Shown here piece after piece: positions 1-8,073 of a DNA stretch of 64,000 bases. Within the stretch, counting starts at the first letter, position 1, and each line of letters starts with the position of its first letter. The stretch lies in the NCBI GenBank assembly GCA_965276835.1, contig OZ255631.1, positions 2,356,001-2,420,000 of the forward strand. The letters run 5' to 3'. The DNA comes from BOG-932 sp965276835. GTDB lineage: Bacteria; Pseudomonadota; Alphaproteobacteria; BOG-932; Roseiterribacteraceae. A model generated the notes under the pieces. The model worked only from the letters and a program-made list of their open reading frames with translations. It was not told where the DNA came from and did not search any database. The translations under genes were made by a program, and so were the position numbers.

Positions 1-247
1 GCGGGTTCTTGGAGGCGAGCGGCAGTTTGATGTGCTTGGCCTTCGAACGCTCCAGCTCATACACCATTGGCCCACCCTGCGACGCCACCAACGCAACCCC
101 GCCGGCCGCCTGTATCGCCGCCGCCATATCGACCGTGCCGCGCTCCGCCCCGCCGACGACCAGGCGCGGCAGAACCTGCAGGACCGTCAGCGGGCGCACG
201 TCATGCCGCACCAGAGGTCCCGCGGTGGATTGATTGTCGGTCGGCAT
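1..247 (-). CDS. Glycosyltransferase family 4, N-terminal part (cut by window edge)
   Basis: Reading leftwards from an ATG at 247, the frame stays open to the window edge and gives 82 residues. After a short polar lead comes LQVLPRLVVGGAERGTVDMA, the first beta strand and glycine loop of GT-B glycosyltransferases of family GT4, in which the GGAER motif is typical. The rest (AGGVALVASQGGPMVYELE) continues the family pattern. Such enzymes move a sugar from a nucleotide-sugar donor during lipopolysaccharide or exopolysaccharide assembly on the cytosolic side of the membrane. The catalytic C-terminal domain lies outside the window, so the donor and acceptor are unknown. It is divergent from the hydrolase at 358. 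Confidence 0.8.
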   Translation of the reverse strand, partial: MPTDNQSTAGPLVRHDVRPLTVLQVLPRLVVGGAERGTVDMAAAIQAAGGVALVASQGGPMVYELERSKAKHIKLPLASKNP

Positions 248-357
248 AGGCTGGCCGCGTGTCCCATATCTGTCGGTGGCCGCGCCGCGATCAACCGAAT
301 CGCCGTCCGCAACCGCATAAGCTATAGCCGTGGCCGGAACACCGAACTAGGGCCAGC

Positions 358-1131
358 ATGGGTGAAGCCGATATGACACAGGTGAAAAAACTGGAGCGCC
401 CGGGTCAGCCCGCGCTGGCCTATTGCGCGACGCCGGGCGTGGGTCCGGGGATCGTCTTCTTGGGCGGGTACGGGTCCGACATGACCGGCACCAAGGCGAC
501 CACGCTGGAAGACGCCGCCAAGGTAAGCGGGCGGGGGTTTCTGCGGCTGGATTATCGCGGCCACGGCCAATCGGAGGGCAAGTTCATCGACGGCACCATC
601 GGCACCTGGTTTGCCGATGCGCTGGCGGTGTTCGATGCGGTGACCGAGGGGCCGCAGATCGTGGTCGGATCGTCGATGGGGGGCTGGATGGCCTTGCTGC
701 TGGCCCGCGCCCGGCCGGCCCGGGTAAAGGCGCTGGTCGGCATCGCCGCCGCGCCCGATTTCACCACCCGCCTGATGAGCGAGGAACTGTCGCCCGAGCA
801 GCGCGAGACGCTGATGCGCGACGGTGTCCTCTATCGTCCATCCGAATATGGCGACCCGATGCCGATTACACTGAAGATGGTCCAGGACGGCGCCAATCAT
901 CTGCTGCTCGACAAGCCGATCGATTTCAACGGCCCGGTTCGGTTGCTTCACGGCCAGCGCGATCCGGACGTGCCCTGGCAACATAGCCTGAAGATCGCCG
1001 AGCACATTACCGGCGGCGATGTGCGCACCATCCTGATCAAGGACGGCGACCACCGCCTGTCGCGCCCGCAGGATCTGGCTCTGTTGATTCAAACGATCGA
1101 TGAGTTGGCGATCGACGAACTGGAGGCCTGA
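358..1131 (+). CDS. Alpha/beta hydrolase (serine esterase/thioesterase-like)
   Basis: This 257-residue protein has the alpha/beta hydrolase layout. The oxyanion-side strand is GIVFLGGYGSDMTGTK and DYRGHGQSEG follows. The nucleophile elbow is GSSMGG (Ser about 106), the acid is in GQRDPDVPW (Asp about 202) and the His is in KDGDHRLS (about 232), so the triad looks complete. The short lid region and overall pattern resemble ABHD10-like and small bacterial esterases. The substrate cannot be read from sequence. ATG 373 (MTQVKK), preceded by GGTGAAG, is an equally plausible start. No signal peptide is visible, so it is probably cytosolic. It is a single gene between the divergent glycosyltransferase and tRNA-Ser. 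Confidence 0.85.
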   Translation: MGEADMTQVKKLERPGQPALAYCATPGVGPGIVFLGGYGSDMTGTKATTLEDAAKVSGRGFLRLDYRGHGQSEGKFIDGTIGTWFADALAVFDAVTEGPQIVVGSSMGGWMALLLARARPARVKALVGIAAAPDFTTRLMSEELSPEQRETLMRDGVLYRPSEYGDPMPITLKMVQDGANHLLLDKPIDFNGPVRLLHGQRDPDVPWQHSLKIAEHITGGDVRTILIKDGDHRLSRPQDLALLIQTIDELAIDELEA

Positions 1132-1189
1132 AACCCTGCCGTAGGGTTGCGTGGGAAACCCGTCCCGTGCTTTACCCTGCGGCCTGACT

Positions 1190-1279
1190 GGAGAGGTGGC
1201 CGAGTGGTTGAAGGCGCACGCCTGGAAAGTGTGTAAACGGGAGACCGTTTCGGGGGTTCGAATCCCCCTCTCTCCGCCA
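1190..1279 (+). tRNA. tRNA-Ser (anticodon GGA)
   Basis: The acceptor stem GGAGAGG pairs with the 3' CTCTCC side, followed by discriminator G and an encoded CCA at 1277-1279. The D arm contains GAGTGGTTGAAGGC. The anticodon stem is closed around CTGGAAA, giving anticodon GGA at 1224-1226. A long variable arm (AAACGGGAGACCGTTT) of the serine type and the T arm GGGGGTTCGAATCCCCC follow. It reads UCC and UCU codons. A decayed transposase begins about 150 bp downstream, consistent with tRNA 3' ends being insertion hot spots. Confidence 0.97.
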
Positions 1280-1955
1280 GTCAGTATCTGTCCGACCCGG
1301 ACAGATAGGTGACACCTCGTACCTAAGACATAGGTAACAACCTGGTGCCGAACGGGTTGTCGAGAGGTTGCAGGGTTTTTTGCTCCAAGTCGATAAATCC
1401 GAGCCCGTCCAGAGCGGTGACATATATATGGCTTGAGCGCTGCTTCCGTATCCCGTCGATGTTGAACGATCATGTCGGGGACCTGCCCTGGTCGTCGACT
1501 GTTCGCCACAGACACATGTGACGCCCGCAGATATTTATGAACATCTCGTCCAGGTGCCACCGACCGCTCGGCCTCGGCCGACGCCGCTTCAAATTGCGGG
1601 CGATCGTCGGACCGAACGCCTTTGCCCCGCTATGCCGCGGACAGAACCGCGCAACTCAGGACTGGGACGAAAATTGATCCGCCGGCGACGAAACTCCACA
1701 CGGCGCCGGCGATCGCGCCGGTCACCCTGCCGACGGCGACGCCCTCGATCGCCGACACCCTGACCGCGCCCCAATTCGCTCGTCCAATTGCCAACCCTGA
1801 TCAACAATGTGCTTACCGCAGACTTGATTTTATTGAGGAATCCTCGGCGAACGCGATTTCGAGTCTCGTTAGACTGACAGCATCTTTGCTGCTAGCTTGC
1901 ATTGTTAGCCGCCGGTCATGTCCTCGACCAAGACTAGCCCAGAATCGCCGAGCCG
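1280..1955. other. Gene-poor stretch with insertion-sequence debris
   Basis: No intact gene is seen. It holds the IS6-type transposase remnant described separately. At 1288-1345 there is a run (GACAGATAGGTGACACC, CATAGGTAACAACC) that resembles the ends of IS481/IS3-like elements, although I cannot pair both ends. The last 150 bp are AT-richer than the flanks and probably contain the promoter of the GntR-type regulator. I could not define -35 and -10 boxes with confidence. Confidence 0.4.
1431..1619 (-). pseudogene. IS6-family transposase fragment
   Basis: Read leftwards, the translation gives AFGPTIARNLKRRRPRPSGR, then RWHLDEMFINICGRHMCLWR and TVDDQG. In another frame it continues QVPDMIVQHRRDTEAALK. 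This is the central part of IS6-family DDE transposases, including the conserved WHLDE with the first catalytic aspartate. A frame change near 1490 and loss of both termini make it non-functional. No terminal inverted repeats could be paired, so the element is long decayed. The family match is by motif recognition only. Confidence 0.75.
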
Positions 1956-2774
1956 ATGACGATCCATTTCAAGACACCCGACCACCGCCCGAAGCAGCTC
2001 CGACAGCCGCGGCTTGGAGAAGTTGTCGCCGATTATCTGCGCAAGCATATTCTGAACGGCCGTTACTCGGATGGCGAAATGCTGCCGAAGCAGGAGGATA
2101 TCGTTGTCCAGCTGCAAGCCAGCCCAGACGCGGTCCGCGAGGGGGTCCGCGTTCTGGAAACCGAGGGCTTGGTCTCCATTCAGCGCGGCAATCGAGGCGG
2201 GGCAATAGTCCACCAGCCGCAGCCGACCAAGGCCGCGTATATGCTGAGCTTGGTCCTCGAATCGCGGAACGTACCCATTGATGCCGTCCAGAGGGCGCTT
2301 CGCCAGCTTGAGCCCGCCTGCGCCGCATCCTGCGCGGCACGCGCCGACCGGGCCGAGGAGGTTCTGCCCTTTCTACGCAGCGCTCTCGATTCAGCCTTTG
2401 CCGCCATCGACGATCCTGGCCTCCACATCTCTTACGGCCGCCAGTTCCATGCCGAGTTGGTGGCACGATGCGGCAACGACGCGATGGCGCTCGTTGTCGG
2501 CGCACTCGAAGCGATCTGGTCGGCACATGTCGATTCACTGGCGCGGCGAGCAGATAATTTCGGTTCGTTCGCGCGTCGCGAAGTGCGCGTTTCCACACTG
2601 GAGCAGAACGAAAAGATTTACGCCTGCATCGCTTCGGGAGATGTCGAGGGCGCCGAACGTATCACGCGCGAATTCTTTTCCGCCCGTCTCCAGGAAAAAC
2701 GAGGTTGGCGCCTCACCTTCGACATGAGCCGAATTGTCGACTCCGGACTGCTGCGCTTTCTGCATATGGCTTGA
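1956..2774 (+). CDS. GntR-family transcriptional regulator (FadR/FCD subfamily)
   Basis: This 272-residue regulator has an N-terminal winged helix-turn-helix (residues about 18-85: VVADYLRKHILNGRYSDGEM, LPKQEDIVVQLQASPDAVRE, VRVLETEGLVSIQRGNRGG), the usual GntR pattern. It is followed by an all-helical FCD effector domain (about 95-250) that in this family binds small organic acids through a metal site. It precedes a same-strand hydrolase/flavoprotein/TonB-receptor set and is the obvious candidate regulator of it. The palindrome ATCTTATAAAAGAT found before two of those genes could be its operator (inference). The RBS before ATG 1956 is weak. Confidence 0.9.
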   Translation: MTIHFKTPDHRPKQLRQPRLGEVVADYLRKHILNGRYSDGEMLPKQEDIVVQLQASPDAVREGVRVLETEGLVSIQRGNRGGAIVHQPQPTKAAYMLSLVLESRNVPIDAVQRALRQLEPACAASCAARADRAEEVLPFLRSALDSAFAAIDDPGLHISYGRQFHAELVARCGNDAMALVVGALEAIWSAHVDSLARRADNFGSFARREVRVSTLEQNEKIYACIASGDVEGAERITREFFSARLQEKRGWRLTFDMSRIVDSGLLRFLHMA

Positions 2775-2900
2775 TAGCTTCATGAGCCATCCGGTTTGTG
2801 CATCGGCCCGGACGGTGGACCGCAGCACCGATGTCTCGGTCGCTATCTTTAATATCCCGGCGCAGGCCGAACACATCCGCCTGGCACCGGCAAACATCTT

Positions 2901-2939
2901 CTAAAACATTAATCTTGCCATCTTATAAAAGATAGGTAT
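2901..2939 (+). promoter_or_regulatory. Shared upstream element, copy 1 (candidate GntR operator/promoter)
   Basis: These 39 bases before the hydrolase at 3021 recur at 5507-5546 before the TonB receptor with a single inserted T as the only difference. The core ATCTTATAAAAGAT (2920-2933) is an inverted repeat of ATCTT with a four-base centre, and TTGCCA (2915-2920) could act as a -35 box. Sequence on either side is not conserved, which points to selection on the element. Binding by the GntR-type regulator next door is inference. Confidence 0.6.
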
Positions 2940-3020
2940 TTTTGCATAAAATGCCTCCCGTCAGGTGTAGGCCGGTTAATGCGGCCATCACCGGCCGCTC
3001 CAAAGCGGGGAGCGTAGCGT

Positions 3021-3815
3021 ATGCCGATTGCGAAGCTGAGCGACGTCGATCTCTATTATGAAATTACGGGCGAAAGTGGACCGTGGGTCGTGTTCGCGCA
3101 TGGCGGGGGCGACAACCATATCCACTGGTGGCAGCAAGTAGGCGCGCTTCGCGACCGCTATCGGTGTGTCGTCTACGACGCGCGCTGGCATGGGCAGAGC
3201 ACCCAGGGAACGCTGCCCACACCCCCCGACACCCAGTGGAAGGATTTACTCGGGTTGATGGACGCACTGGAGATCGACCGTGCCTTCCTGAATGGCCATT
3301 CGATGGGAGGCGCCGCGATCTCAGGGGTGGCAATACATTATCCTGAGCGTGTCCACGGCATCGTCATGACCTGCACTGCCTTAGGCTTCAAAACGGAAGC
3401 GCTGCGACACTGGGCGGCGCAGATGGTCGAGGAAGTCGGCAAGGGCATAAACATAGAGGAGCGCCTCTTCGCCCCCGATTTCGCGATCCGCGAACCGGCA
3501 CTTTTCTACCTATGCGCCGAGCTTCGGCGGCTAAACCCCATCCGGCCGGTGCCCCGCGATCACAAGGATTACGCGAAAGTCTACGAGCAGATGGCCGACG
3601 GGCCCATCGACGACTATAGCCGGTTCTCAGTGCCGTCGCTGTTCGCCCTTGCCGAACGAGATGGGCTGCAATGGCCCTGGCTGGTCGAGGGAACCGCCAA
3701 GGTCATCAATGGATCGAAGCTCGTCCGGTTCGATTCGGGCCATAACGCTCATGTCGAGCGCACCGCCGAATATAATGCCGCGCTCATTGCCTTCCTTGAA
3801 GCGCATCATTCCTGA
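3021..3815 (+). CDS. Alpha/beta hydrolase of the GntR-linked catabolic module
   Basis: This 264-residue alpha/beta hydrolase has HG oxyanion motif VVFAHGGGDN (about 23-32), YDARWHGQS (about 52-60), nucleophile GHSMGG with Ser94, acid Asp214 in AERDGLQ and catalytic His241 in SGHNAH. It has the size and lid of single-domain esterases, lactonases and C-C bond hydrolases such as 3-oxoadipate enol-lactonase. Exact chemistry is not readable. GGGGAG ahead of ATG 3021 supports the start. An FAD-dependent oxidoreductase follows 84 bp downstream and a shared regulatory element lies 80 bp upstream, so it is probably induced with the TonB receptor at 5695. Confidence 0.9.
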   Translation: MPIAKLSDVDLYYEITGESGPWVVFAHGGGDNHIHWWQQVGALRDRYRCVVYDARWHGQSTQGTLPTPPDTQWKDLLGLMDALEIDRAFLNGHSMGGAAISGVAIHYPERVHGIVMTCTALGFKTEALRHWAAQMVEEVGKGINIEERLFAPDFAIREPALFYLCAELRRLNPIRPVPRDHKDYAKVYEQMADGPIDDYSRFSVPSLFALAERDGLQWPWLVEGTAKVINGSKLVRFDSGHNAHVERTAEYNAALIAFLEAHHS

Positions 3816-3899
3816 GCCGCGGCGACCCATCGCAAGGCGACCGCGACGCCGCGATCGTTGTGATGCGTTTTCCTGATCGTCGGCGAAGGAAGGATCAGC

Positions 3900-5258
3900 A
3901 TGTCGAAGGATATTCTTGAGGTCGATTTCCTCGTCCTTGGGGGCGGAATGGCGGGGATGACCGCCGCTTCGTTCGCGGCATCATCCGGCTGTCGCGTTCT
4001 CGTGGTCGAGAAGAACGAGGAGATCGGCGGATCGGCGGTGCTCTCGGGCGGCAAGTTGTGGACCGGCAAGACCTACGAACTGTTGGACCAGGAGACACCC
4101 GGCGGCGATCCCGCGCTCAAGCGCGCCGCCTTCGACCTCCACCCGCGCGCGATCGGCTGGCTGAAGCAGAGCGGGGTCCATGTCGATCCGCCGAGCGAGC
4201 ATCTTCACTATGGAAGCGGGCATAACTTCGACATCCACGGCTATATCGCGTGGTGCGCGGCGGCGGTGACCGACGCCGGCGGTTTCATTGTCCGCGGCGC
4301 GAACTGCGAACGGCTGATCGTCGAGGACGGCCGCGTGGTCGGCGCGCTGGTTCAGGACCGCGACGGCGAGACCGAGGTGCGCGCGCCGCACACACTGCTG
4401 GCAACCGGCGGCTTTCCCGCCGCGCCGAAGCTTCTCGAATGTTTCACCAGCTTCCAGGGCGCGCGCGCCCTCGTGCGGTCCAGCCCGGCGAATACTGGCG
4501 ACGGCATTCGGCTGGGCGTGGGAGCCGGCGGGGCCTTGTCGCCATTCATGAAGGGCTTCTACGGCCACGTCATACAGTACCCGGTCGATAGCTGGGGGCC
4601 GCGCGAGTTTCGCGCATATAACCAGGGCAGCAGTACCGTACTCGGCCTGTTGCTCAACGCACGCGGCGAGCGCTTCTGTGACGAATCGCTGGAAGATCAT
4701 CGCAACGCGCAGCGCATCCTCGACCAACTCGAGGCTCGGGCCCTGATCGTTTTCGACCAGGTCGTGCGCGAGCGGATCGGCCGCACGGTGCTGGCCAACA
4801 CCGAGATGCCGACTGACAGTGTGCAAAACGCGATCAACGCCGGCGCGCACGTCGCCAGCGCCGCAAGCTGGGAAGAACTGTTCGCCAAGACTGCCGCCTG
4901 GGGCTACGACCTTGCTGGCTGCCTCGCGACCGTTGAAGCGTACAATCGCGCGGCGACGAGCGGCGCCGACGGCGCCACCGCTGTCGATCCTTCGCGCCGC
5001 CGCGGCTTCCGTGCCCAGGCGGAAGGCCCGTTCTATGCGGTCGAAGGCCAGACCGGGGTTACTGCCACCCACGGAGGACTGCGCGTCGACGCGCAGGGGC
5101 GTGTACTCGACAGCTGGTCGCAGCCGATGATGGGGTTGCACGCGGCGGGAGCGGACGCCGGGAACATGCACGGAGAGGGATACGCCGGCGGGCTCAATTT
5201 CGCCGCGACCTTCGGGCTGCTCGCCGCCGACCACGCGATCGCCGCCAAGTCAGGCTAG
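3900..5258 (+). CDS. FAD-dependent oxidoreductase (fumarate reductase/ketosteroid dehydrogenase-like)
   Basis: This 452-residue flavoprotein of the FAD_binding_2 type starts with the Rossmann motif FLVLGGGMAGMTAA (about 10-23). An acidic strand end VVEKNEEIGGSA (about 34-45) binds the ribose, and the C-terminal GLHAAGADAGNMHGEGYAGG loop contacts the flavin. The family contains fumarate reductase flavoproteins, 3-ketosteroid 1-dehydrogenase and urocanate reductase, all of which add or remove hydrogen across a C=C bond next to an electron-withdrawing group. No Tat or Sec signal is visible, so it is likely cytosolic. GGAAGGATCAGC precedes ATG. It is probably cotranscribed with the hydrolase, implying desaturation or reduction followed or preceded by ester or ring hydrolysis (inference). 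Confidence 0.88.
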   Translation: MSKDILEVDFLVLGGGMAGMTAASFAASSGCRVLVVEKNEEIGGSAVLSGGKLWTGKTYELLDQETPGGDPALKRAAFDLHPRAIGWLKQSGVHVDPPSEHLHYGSGHNFDIHGYIAWCAAAVTDAGGFIVRGANCERLIVEDGRVVGALVQDRDGETEVRAPHTLLATGGFPAAPKLLECFTSFQGARALVRSSPANTGDGIRLGVGAGGALSPFMKGFYGHVIQYPVDSWGPREFRAYNQGSSTVLGLLLNARGERFCDESLEDHRNAQRILDQLEARALIVFDQVVRERIGRTVLANTEMPTDSVQNAINAGAHVASAASWEELFAKTAAWGYDLAGCLATVEAYNRAATSGADGATAVDPSRRRGFRAQAEGPFYAVEGQTGVTATHGGLRVDAQGRVLDSWSQPMMGLHAAGADAGNMHGEGYAGGLNFAATFGLLAADHAIAAKSG

Positions 5259-5506
5259 GGCCTGGACACTATATCCGCTGACACCGATGCCGCTGCTGCC
5301 GCCCTCGGCCTGGTGGTGCGGATGGTCGGGCCGGCATCGCCACTTATCCATTGCACCGGGCCTCGCTCCGCGGCGCCCAGCGATCGGACGGTATCGCCGG
5401 ATTAAATCGCTTCTAGGCTAAACGATCACCCTTTCGTCACCCCGATGAACAGGGAAATCCTGCAAACTAAATGACATACCTTGCACTTAGGTGCGACCAG
5501 CCGCGC

Positions 5507-5546
5507 CTAAAACATTTAATCTTGCCATCTTATAAAAGATAGGTAT
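5507..5546 (+). promoter_or_regulatory. Shared upstream element, copy 2 (candidate GntR operator/promoter)
   Basis: This is the second copy of the element at 2901-2939, identical except for one extra T in the CATTTAAT stretch. The palindrome ATCTTATAAAAGAT lies at 5527-5540 and TTGCCA at 5522-5527. It sits about 150 bp before the receptor start at 5695. The leader after it contains a long stem-loop. Confidence 0.6.
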
Positions 5547-5583
5547 GTTTAATGAAATTATTCCCTATCGGCAAGTGCGCGGC

Positions 5584-5617
5584 CGTTTAGAGCGGCCGTC
5601 GCCGGCCGCTCTAAACG
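5584..5617 (+). repeat. Perfect 15 bp stem-loop in receptor leader
   Basis: CGTTTAGAGCGGCCG (5584-5598) and CGGCCGCTCTAAACG (5603-5617) are exact reverse complements around the loop TCGC. There is no T-run after it, so a simple intrinsic terminator is unlikely. A weaker, partly degenerate GCGGCC/GGCCGC pair sits at the same relative place after copy 1 of the shared element (about 2979-2998). It could stabilise or regulate the mRNA leader. Confidence 0.7.
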
Positions 5618-5694
5618 CGGCAGAGATAAATGGGGATGGGAAGATAGAGAAGCGCAAAGCACGCCCTCTGCCTTGCCAAAAATGGGAGGAAATC

Positions 5695-8013
5695 ATGGGT
5701 AAACGGACTCTAGTTCTGCTCGCGGTGCTGCGGATGAGGGACCGTTTGACGGCGGGTATTTCGATATGGGCAGTCGCGGCAACTTTGGCGCTGATCGCCC
5801 AGCCCTCCGCGGCGCGGGAAAATTCTCAAGCTGTTAACGGCCTCGATGAGATCGTGGTTACCGCGCGGCGTGTCGAGGAACGGCAGCAATCGACGCCGAT
5901 CTCGGTCACCGCAATCACCGCCCATACGTTGCAGGATCTCGACATCCACCGGATCATCGGCCTGGATGCGGTGACCCCTAACCTGGTCTTCACCGAGGGC
6001 GTCGCGAACGGCACCGGCACAATCGTCTATATCCGCGGCATCGGCGCAATTTCCGCCTCTGCCTATTCCGACCCGCCCATCGGCATCTATATCGACGGCG
6101 TCGTCCAGGCCCGCCCGGTGGGCAACGCTTTCGACCTGCCGGATGTCGAACATGTCGAGGTTCTGCGCGGACCGCAGGGCACCTTGTTCGGCCGCAACAC
6201 GACCGGTGGCGCCATCGCCATTTACACCAAGAAGCCGGCGGAAGAGTTCGGCGGTTCGGCCGTGTTCTCCTATGGTAATTACAACGAGATCGAGGGCGCG
6301 CTGTCGGTCGATACCGGCGACATCGCAAATTCCGGATGGAAGGCCCGCGTCTCGGTGGATCGCCATGTCTATGACGGTTTCGTCGAGACGCCCGGCCGCG
6401 ACGCCGCGAATTCATTCGGCTACTCGCGCTCGGTGACAGGCAGCTTCGCCGTTAGCAAGAACGTCACCGACAATTTCACCATCGATAACCGGATGTTCAT
6501 CGACCAGGTCGCGGGCAAACCCGCCTTCCAGGTGACCGCGGCGACGCCGGCGGCGGCGGCCTTCTTCAACCAGTCAGCCGCCCGGGGCGGGCCGCCCGCG
6601 ATCATCAGCAAGACACCGCTTGATATCTCCTATACCGATCCCCGCAACCTCTACGATCCCACGGCCTCGGACTGGGGCGACACCCTGACCCTGGCCTATG
6701 AAATCAGCGACGCCCTGAACTTGAAGTCCATCACCGGCTATCGCAGCCTGACTCAGTCGCAGACCGGCCAGCTCGGCGGCAGCTATATTGTCGGTCCGGT
6801 CGGTACCCCGACCAATATCGTGCCGTTCGAATTCGTGACGCCGACCGATTCGGTGATCGACGATCAGGTCAGTGAGGAATTTCAGGCAACCGGCAAGATT
6901 GGCGACTTCAGCTATGTCGGCGGCCTCTATTACTTCCATGAGAAGATCAATGAGAACCAGCGTACAGTTGTCGGCACAATCGGCGCCAACAACCTTGGCA
7001 CACTGACCGACGCGACCAACACCTATACGCTGCCGTCGACCTCATATGCCGCCTACGGCAATGTCGGCTACAAACCCAGCTATTTTGACGACAAGATGGA
7101 GATCACCGCAGGCCTGCGCTACACATATGACGAGAAGGAAGAACAGACGATGCGCCCGGTCAACGGTGTGCCGCAGGGTTTCCAGAACGCCAGCAAGAAT
7201 TGGGAGAATATCGGCTACAGCGTGTCGCTGGATTATCAGTGGACCGACGATATCATGACCTATTTCCGCGCATCGTCAGCCTATCGCGCGGGCGGTTTCA
7301 ACCCGTCGCAGATCGGCGCGCCGGCCTTTGATCCAGAGACGGCGACGACCTATGAAGCGGGCTTCAAGGTGGAGTTTTTCGACCGGCGTTACCGGATCAA
7401 CGCAGCCGGCTTCAAGACCGACTATTCCAATCTCCAGATCAACCAGCGCAACGCGCAGACAGCGACGAGCATCGTGGTCAATGCAGCCCAGGCGACCTAT
7501 TCGGGCTTCGAGGTGGAAGGCACCGCGATCGTCGCCGACGGGCTGCAATTCAATGCCAGCTTCGGCTATGTCGATCCCGAATATCAGCAGTATGTGTTCA
7601 AGGATACGCTGGGCAATCCGGTGAATATCGCCAATGAGGCGCGGTTCCCCGTTGTATCGAAGGTCACTTACAATATCGGCGTGCAATATCGCATGCCGCC
7701 TTTGCCGGTCGGCGTACTAACGACGCGGCTCAATTATGAATTCCAGAGCTCCCACTATTTCCAGCCGGTCGACGCGTTGGCACCCAACAACGCGGCCAAC
7801 CCGTCGGGCGATCTAAAGAACCTGAAAGCCAGCGTCACGCTGTCGGATATTCCCCTGCCCGAGGGCAGGCTGAAGAACGCGAAGATCGAGGCCTATGCCG
7901 ACAATCTTCTCAATCACCGCTATCTGCTGCTGTTCGTCGATTTCGGCGCTTATGGCGCGGCCTCCTTCAACCGGCCGCGCTCTTACGGGGTTCGCCTCAG
8001 CGCCGATTTCTGA
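5695..8013 (+). CDS. TonB-dependent outer-membrane receptor
   Basis: From ATG 5695 (RBS GGGAGGAAATC) this encodes 772 residues. A signal peptide with hydrophobic core ISIWAVAATLALIAQPSAA is followed by a TonB-box-like start LDEIVVTARR. The plug domain contains VEVLRGPQGTLFGRNTTGGA, and a 22-strand barrel ends in RPRSYGVRLSADF with the terminal aromatic residue needed for Bam insertion. It imports a substrate across the outer membrane using TonB energy. The long lineage-typical VVTARR form is abundant in sphingomonads and caulobacters, where it often carries plant or xenobiotic compounds rather than siderophores. An in-frame ATG at 5545 lies inside the regulatory element and is rejected. A convergent MFS gene follows after 60 bp. 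Confidence 0.95.
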   Translation: MGKRTLVLLAVLRMRDRLTAGISIWAVAATLALIAQPSAARENSQAVNGLDEIVVTARRVEERQQSTPISVTAITAHTLQDLDIHRIIGLDAVTPNLVFTEGVANGTGTIVYIRGIGAISASAYSDPPIGIYIDGVVQARPVGNAFDLPDVEHVEVLRGPQGTLFGRNTTGGAIAIYTKKPAEEFGGSAVFSYGNYNEIEGALSVDTGDIANSGWKARVSVDRHVYDGFVETPGRDAANSFGYSRSVTGSFAVSKNVTDNFTIDNRMFIDQVAGKPAFQVTAATPAAAAFFNQSAARGGPPAIISKTPLDISYTDPRNLYDPTASDWGDTLTLAYEISDALNLKSITGYRSLTQSQTGQLGGSYIVGPVGTPTNIVPFEFVTPTDSVIDDQVSEEFQATGKIGDFSYVGGLYYFHEKINENQRTVVGTIGANNLGTLTDATNTYTLPSTSYAAYGNVGYKPSYFDDKMEITAGLRYTYDEKEEQTMRPVNGVPQGFQNASKNWENIGYSVSLDYQWTDDIMTYFRASSAYRAGGFNPSQIGAPAFDPETATTYEAGFKVEFFDRRYRINAAGFKTDYSNLQINQRNAQTATSIVVNAAQATYSGFEVEGTAIVADGLQFNASFGYVDPEYQQYVFKDTLGNPVNIANEARFPVVSKVTYNIGVQYRMPPLPVGVLTTRLNYEFQSSHYFQPVDALAPNNAANPSGDLKNLKASVTLSDIPLPEGRLKNAKIEAYADNLLNHRYLLLFVDFGAYGAASFNRPRSYGVRLSADF

Positions 8014-8073
8014 TCGGCATCATGTCGCAGCGGCAGCCGAGGGCGCCTCTACAGCGGAGACAGCTTCGCGTCG

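Larger units (their letters stand above)
5259..5694. other. 436 bp leader region of the TonB receptor
   Basis: The first about 240 bp after the flavoprotein stop show no gene I can support. An inverted pair GCACTTAGGTGC lies at 5483-5494. The rest holds the shared regulatory element and a long perfect hairpin, both listed separately, and then the receptor RBS GGGAGGAAATC just before ATG 5695. Confidence 0.5.

Noticed and set aside
322..1560. Long reverse-strand frame across the hydrolase and tRNA
   Set aside because: It spans the tRNA and the complement of the hydrolase; protein is Arg/Gly/His-rich shadow. Only 1431-1560 contributes to the transposase remnant.
5545..5694. In-frame extension of the TonB receptor to ATG 5545
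   Set aside because: It would run through the shared regulatory element and the hairpin and puts 50 charged residues before the signal peptide; ATG 5695 has a strong RBS.
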